From: Nitratidesulfovibrio termitidis HI1
GTDB taxonomy: Bacteria; Desulfobacterota; Desulfovibrionia; Desulfovibrionales; Desulfovibrionaceae
Assembly (NCBI RefSeq): GCF_000504305.1
Contig: NZ_KI632512.1
Location: 1,189,750 to 1,253,749 of the forward strand
Direction: 5' to 3'
Length of the DNA: 64,000 nucleotides
Shown: one piece after another, positions 60,816 to 64,000 of the stretch
Layout: every line of letters begins with the position of its first letter
Numbering within the stretch: position 1 is the stretch's first letter
Notes under the pieces: generated by a model
The model's input: only the letters and a program-made list of their open reading frames with translations
What the model was told of the DNA's origin: nothing
Database searches by the model: none
Program-made: the position numbers and the translations under genes

Positions 60816-62228
60816 ATGAGAACGAAGATAATCGCCACCATAGGTCCGGCATCGCGCTCGCGCGAGGTGCTTTCGCGCCTCATCGCCGCGGGAGTGCGCA
60901 TCTTTCGCCTCAACTTTTCCCACGGCAGCGCACCCATGTTCGTGGATCTGGTGCGCCTGCTGCGCGAACTGGAAGCCGAATGCGGCAGCCCGGTGACCAT
61001 CCTGCAGGACCTGTCCGGCCCCAAGATCCGCATCGGTGAAATTCCGGACGGCGCCATCTCCGTGGGCAAGGGCGACCGTGTGCTGCTGGGCCCCAAGGCC
61101 CCTGCCGACGCCGTGCTGCCGTTCCTCCCCTTCACCAATCAGGCCGTGCTGAACGGACTGGAAGCCGGTGACCGGATGGTGCTGTCCGACGGCGGGTTGC
61201 AGTTCCGCGTGCTGGGCACCGCGCCCGAGGGGTGCTTTGAACTGGAGGCCGACAACAGCGGCATCATCACCTCGCGCAAGGGCCTGGCCCTGCCCGGCAA
61301 GTCGGTGCGGCTGCCCGCCCTGACCGAAAAGGACCGCAAGGACCTAGCCGACGGCCTGGAACTGGGCGTGGACGCCGTGGCCCTGTCCTTCGTGCAGACG
61401 CCGGAAGACATCCGCGACGCCAAGGAAATCATCGCGGCCAGCGGCCGCAAGCACATCCCCGTCATCGCCAAGCTGGAACGCCAGAACGCCGTGGACCGGC
61501 TTGACGACATCCTGGCCGAGGCCGACGTGATCATGGTGGCCCGAGGCGACCTGGGCGTGGAATGCCCCCTGCCCGCCCTGCCCGCCATGCAGAAGCGCAT
61601 CATCCGCGCCTGCAACCGCGCGGCAAAGCCGGTCATCGTGGCCACCCAGATGCTGCTGTCCATGGTCAACAGTCCCTCGCCCACCCGCGCGGAAACCACC
61701 GACGTGGCCAACGCCGTGCTGGACGGGGCCGACTGCGTGATGCTTTCCGAAGAAACGGCCATGGGCAACTTTCCCGTGGAGACCGTGGAATTCATGAAGG
61801 AAATCGCCGCCAAGGCGGAAGAACTGCACTTCGAGACGCAGCGCCTTGCCGAACCGGCGGACGAAAAGGGCACGGCGGACTTCCTGGCCTACGCGGCCTG
61901 CCTGCTGGCGGAAAAGACCGGGGCCAGGGGCATCGTCTCGCACAGCATGACCGGCGCCTCGGCCCGGCTCATTTCGTCGCGCCGCCCGCGCCAGATGGTC
62001 TGGGCGCTGACGCCCGACCAGGCCGCCCTGCGCGCCCTGAACTTCTCGTGGGGCATCGTGCCGCAGGGCATCACGCTGGACATCCCCGGCCACCTGACAC
62101 GGGCGGAACGCTTCGTGGATACCGCGCCCGACTTCGAAAAGGGCGACAACGTGGTCATCACCGCCGGGCAGCCCAAGACGGGCCGCAAGCCGCGCGGCAC
62201 CAACATGGTGAAAATATACAGGAAGTAA
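60816..62228 (+). CDS. pyk: pyruvate kinase
   Basis: 470 residues from ATG 60816 (MRTKIIATIGPASRSREVLS) with AGGGGTG upstream. Converts phosphoenolpyruvate and ADP to pyruvate and ATP. Motifs: RLNFSHGSAPMFVDL (about 33-47), DLSGPKIRIGEI, VIAKLERQNAVD (catalytic Lys about 219), MVARGDLGVECPLP (about 241-254) and MLLSMVNSPSPTRAETTDVANAV (about 278-300, by position). The C-terminal regulatory domain is present (ARGIVSHSMTGASARLISS). The short first loop and SPTRAE point to a type II-like enzyme; no PEP-utilizer tail domain. Confidence 0.96.
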   Translation: MRTKIIATIGPASRSREVLSRLIAAGVRIFRLNFSHGSAPMFVDLVRLLRELEAECGSPVTILQDLSGPKIRIGEIPDGAISVGKGDRVLLGPKAPADAVLPFLPFTNQAVLNGLEAGDRMVLSDGGLQFRVLGTAPEGCFELEADNSGIITSRKGLALPGKSVRLPALTEKDRKDLADGLELGVDAVALSFVQTPEDIRDAKEIIAASGRKHIPVIAKLERQNAVDRLDDILAEADVIMVARGDLGVECPLPALPAMQKRIIRACNRAAKPVIVATQMLLSMVNSPSPTRAETTDVANAVLDGADCVMLSEETAMGNFPVETVEFMKEIAAKAEELHFETQRLAEPADEKGTADFLAYAACLLAEKTGARGIVSHSMTGASARLISSRRPRQMVWALTPDQAALRALNFSWGIVPQGITLDIPGHLTRAERFVDTAPDFEKGDNVVITAGQPKTGRKPRGTNMVKIYRK

Positions 62229-62305
62229 CGGCAGGCGGCGTCCGGCCCCGCCACGGAGCCACGCGAGCGGACCGGACGCCACGGCACCAGCCGCGCATGC
62301 CACGC

Positions 62306-62359
62306 GGACCATGCGGACCATGCGGATCATGCAGACTATGCGGACCATGCGGACCACGC
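62306..62359. repeat. 9 bp tandem repeat, six units
   Basis: Six units of GGACCATGC, the third, fourth and sixth with one or two changes (GGATCATGC, AGACTATGC, GGACCACGC), in the spacer between pyruvate kinase and the HD-GYP-type gene. The sixth unit ends 25 bp before the GTG start. Confidence 0.85.
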
Positions 62360-62384
62360 GAGCACCACAAGGGAGCTACCCACG

Positions 62385-63422
62385 GTGAAGGCAACCATCC
62401 CCGACAACATCTCCGAGGAATACTACCAGATCAGCACGGAGATCCTGTCGAGCTTTCCCAAATACCGTCCCCCGGTGGACCTGTTCCGCTTCCGCGAGGA
62501 CATCGCGCAGTTGCAGCCGTACACCCGCAAGGGGGCGCGGCTCACCAACGAGCAGGTGGAAGAAGTGCAGCGCATGTGCGAGGCGGGCGACCTGTTCGTC
62601 TCGCGCTCCGACCACCCCATCTATTCGCAGCACATCGTGCACCAGCTTGACCTGGTGCTGGTGGACAAGAACCTGAAGGAAGGCGAGGTCGCCGACATCT
62701 TCCAGCAGGCCCTGGCCCTGCGGGTGAACGAGTTCATCGACCAGCCGGTGAAGCCGGTGTTCGAGGTGCTGTACCGCGACGTGATGGTGCTGACCGAATA
62801 CCTGTGGCAGGACAAGCACCGGGTGAAACAGTTCATGCGCCGCCTGCACCGGGAACATTCGCTGGCCAAGCACTCGCTGAACACCCTGTCGGTGGGGCTG
62901 TGGCTGCTGGTCGCCGCCATGGGCGACAACCTGAAGCGCCGCGACCTGGACCGGGCCGCGCTGGCCCTTCTGCTGCACGACCTGGGCATGGCCAAGGTGC
63001 CCGCGTTCATCCTGTCCAAGGCCACCCCGCTGAAGCCCGACGAAAAGGACAAGATTCCCCTGCACCCGCTGGTGGGGGCCAAGATCATGCACAAGATGGG
63101 GCTGGCCTTCGACGAGTTGCGCCAGTGCACCCTGGAACACCACGAGCGGTTGGACGGTTCCGGCTATCCGCAGAAACTCAAGGGTGAACAGATCAGCCGG
63201 TTGGGGCGCATCTGCGCCGTGGCCGATTCGTTCTCGGCCATGATCAGCGCGCGCCCCCACGCCCCGGCCAAGGAACTGGTGCCCGCCGTTCAGGAACTGG
63301 CGGCGGACAAGGCGCGCTACGACGCCCGCTATACCTCGCTGCTGCTCAATGCGCTGGTCACCAACGCCTTCGGCACCACCGGAAAGCCCAAGGGCGAACC
63401 GAAGCCCGAAGGGGCCTCCTGA
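62385..63422 (+). CDS. HD-GYP-type phosphodiesterase-like protein
   Basis: 345 residues from GTG 62385 with AAGGGAG upstream. The N-terminal 150 residues are a helical region (QLQPYTRKGARLTNEQVEEV) of DUF3391-like appearance. The C-terminal HD-GYP domain has SLAKHSLNTLSVGL, the HD motif LLLHDLGMAKVP (about 197-208), HPLVGAKIMHKMG, and the GYP motif EHHERLDGSGYPQKL (about 247-261). The Lys that follows the HD motif in most members (HDxGK) is Met here. Others in the family hydrolyse cyclic-di-GMP; this one may be active or a degenerate binder. No partner GGDEF is nearby. Confidence 0.87.
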   Translation: MKATIPDNISEEYYQISTEILSSFPKYRPPVDLFRFREDIAQLQPYTRKGARLTNEQVEEVQRMCEAGDLFVSRSDHPIYSQHIVHQLDLVLVDKNLKEGEVADIFQQALALRVNEFIDQPVKPVFEVLYRDVMVLTEYLWQDKHRVKQFMRRLHREHSLAKHSLNTLSVGLWLLVAAMGDNLKRRDLDRAALALLLHDLGMAKVPAFILSKATPLKPDEKDKIPLHPLVGAKIMHKMGLAFDELRQCTLEHHERLDGSGYPQKLKGEQISRLGRICAVADSFSAMISARPHAPAKELVPAVQELAADKARYDARYTSLLLNALVTNAFGTTGKPKGEPKPEGAS

Positions 63423-63466
63423 TCGCCCGCCGCCGGGCGCACGCCTGCTCCGCCATACAAGCAAAA

Positions 63467-63496
63467 CGGGCCGCCCCTTTCGGGAGCGGCCCTTTT
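63467..63496. terminator. bidirectional terminator
   Basis: Stem GGGCCGCCCC with GGGAGCGGCCC (one bulged A) around 63468-63492, followed by TTTT on the + strand and GTTTTG on the - strand. Lies between the HD-GYP-type gene and the convergent CBS gene. Confidence 0.75.
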
Positions 63497-63584
63497 CTTC
63501 GTCGGAATGCCATGGATGGCAGCGGAAGACGTACGAACCGGGCGCGGCGCGAAGCCCACCCCGGCACGGCACAGGCCGTACTGG

Positions 63585-64000
63585 TCAGGCGCGGCTGATG
63601 ATCTCGCCACTGATCTCGCGGAACACGTCGTTGATCATGATGACGCCCAGCACCTTGCCCGCCTCGGTGACCACGGCGTAGCTGCGGCCCTTCTTCACGA
63701 AGCTTTCCAGCACCACCAGCAGCGGATCGTCGGGGGCCACCTGGGTCATGTCGCGGTCCATGACGTCGCGCACCTTGGTGGAACCGGCCACCTTGCAGGC
63801 ATTGCGATAGATGCGGTCGAAGCCGTCTTCCTCTATGCCGCGCAACGAACCGCTGCGCAGCAGCGAATCTTCCATGAAGCGCACGGTGTCCCACACCGAA
63901 AGCGCACCGCGCAGCATGTCGCGCTCGTCATACACCAGGGCGCACAGGCATCCGGCCCCGCCCCCGCTGTCGGGCCCCACGCAGGAACTGAGCTTGCGCA
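63585..64000 (-). CDS. CBS-domain protein (5' part outside the window)
   Basis: The - strand frame is open from base 64000 to TGA at 63585, so at least 138 residues and no start inside the window need be assumed (a GTG at 63980 exists but the frame continues upstream). It contains the C-terminal half of a CBS pair: VRDVMDRDMTQVAPDDPLLV then SFVKKGRSYAVVTEAGKVLG and VIMINDVFREISGEI. The preceding part (LCALVYDERDMLRGALSVWD) includes the end of the first CBS motif. CBS pairs bind adenine nucleotides and regulate enzymes or channels; the effector domain, if any, lies outside. Confidence 0.8.
   Translation of the reverse strand, partial: RKLSSCVGPDSGGGAGCLCALVYDERDMLRGALSVWDTVRFMEDSLLRSGSLRGIEEDGFDRIYRNACKVAGSTKVRDVMDRDMTQVAPDDPLLVVLESFVKKGRSYAVVTEAGKVLGVIMINDVFREISGEIISRA

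Overview
The window reads as chromosomal DNA of a high-GC (roughly two-thirds G+C) sulfate-reducing deltaproteobacterium of the Desulfovibrio/Nitratidesulfovibrio group. This is inferred from the NfnAB transhydrogenase, a DmsABC-type molybdoenzyme, a NapH-like ferredoxin membrane protein, lpxK (Gram-negative outer membrane), two paralogous lipoprotein-like genes of a type I associate with Desulfovibrionaceae, and the gene order. No rRNA, tRNA, insertion sequence, prophage or CRISPR array was seen.

Layout. 1-8 kb (+): the tail of an RdgC-like gene and a conserved partner, two dipeptide-type ABC permeases, a CgeB-like glycosyltransferase, recN, and a large unknown protein behind a promoter-like region with repeats. 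8-13.4 kb (-): rnr with a very long basic tail, lpxK, and a Bax-inhibitor-1 membrane protein, separated by three tandem hairpin-bearing repeats. 13.5-24.3 kb: a PAS histidine kinase, a collagen-like membrane protein (-), a PAS/LuxR-type regulator, then a TorD-like chaperone and a DmsABC-like oxidoreductase with candidate NarL-type sites in front. 24.3-35.3 kb: a TPR protein (-) divergent from a GH57/DUF3536-type glycosidase, an unknown protein (-), nfnAB, a ComFB protein, a PHP phosphatase, a ModF-like double ATPase overlapping a TrpF-like barrel that lacks the catalytic Cys. 35.3-43.4 kb: a 31-residue membrane peptide with its own promoter and terminator, a NapH-like protein, htpX, a thioesterase, a chemotaxis receptor whose 5' end is strikingly AT-rich, and two tandem paralogous lipoprotein-like genes (-).

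43.8-60.3 kb (-) is the division and cell wall (dcw) cluster, transcribed mraZ-rsmH-ftsL-ftsI-murE-mraY-murD-ftsW-murG-murC-murB-ftsQ-ftsA-ftsZ. It supplies nearly all of the cytoplasmic and lipid-linked peptidoglycan steps and the septal machinery, but murF is missing from its usual place between murE and mraY. FtsZ carries two copies of its C-terminal binding peptide. MraZ-box repeats lie in front of mraZ. 60.8-64 kb: pyruvate kinase, an HD-GYP-type protein and a truncated CBS-domain protein.

Two features recur. Many intergenic spacers, and some coding linkers, contain young-looking short tandem repeats (periods 9, 11, 12, 14 and 26 bp). Strong GC-rich hairpins with T-tracts end most transcription units, several usable from both strands. 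Long open frames opposite the real genes are frequent and are an effect of high GC. All family assignments come from reading the translated sequence; no database search was run.
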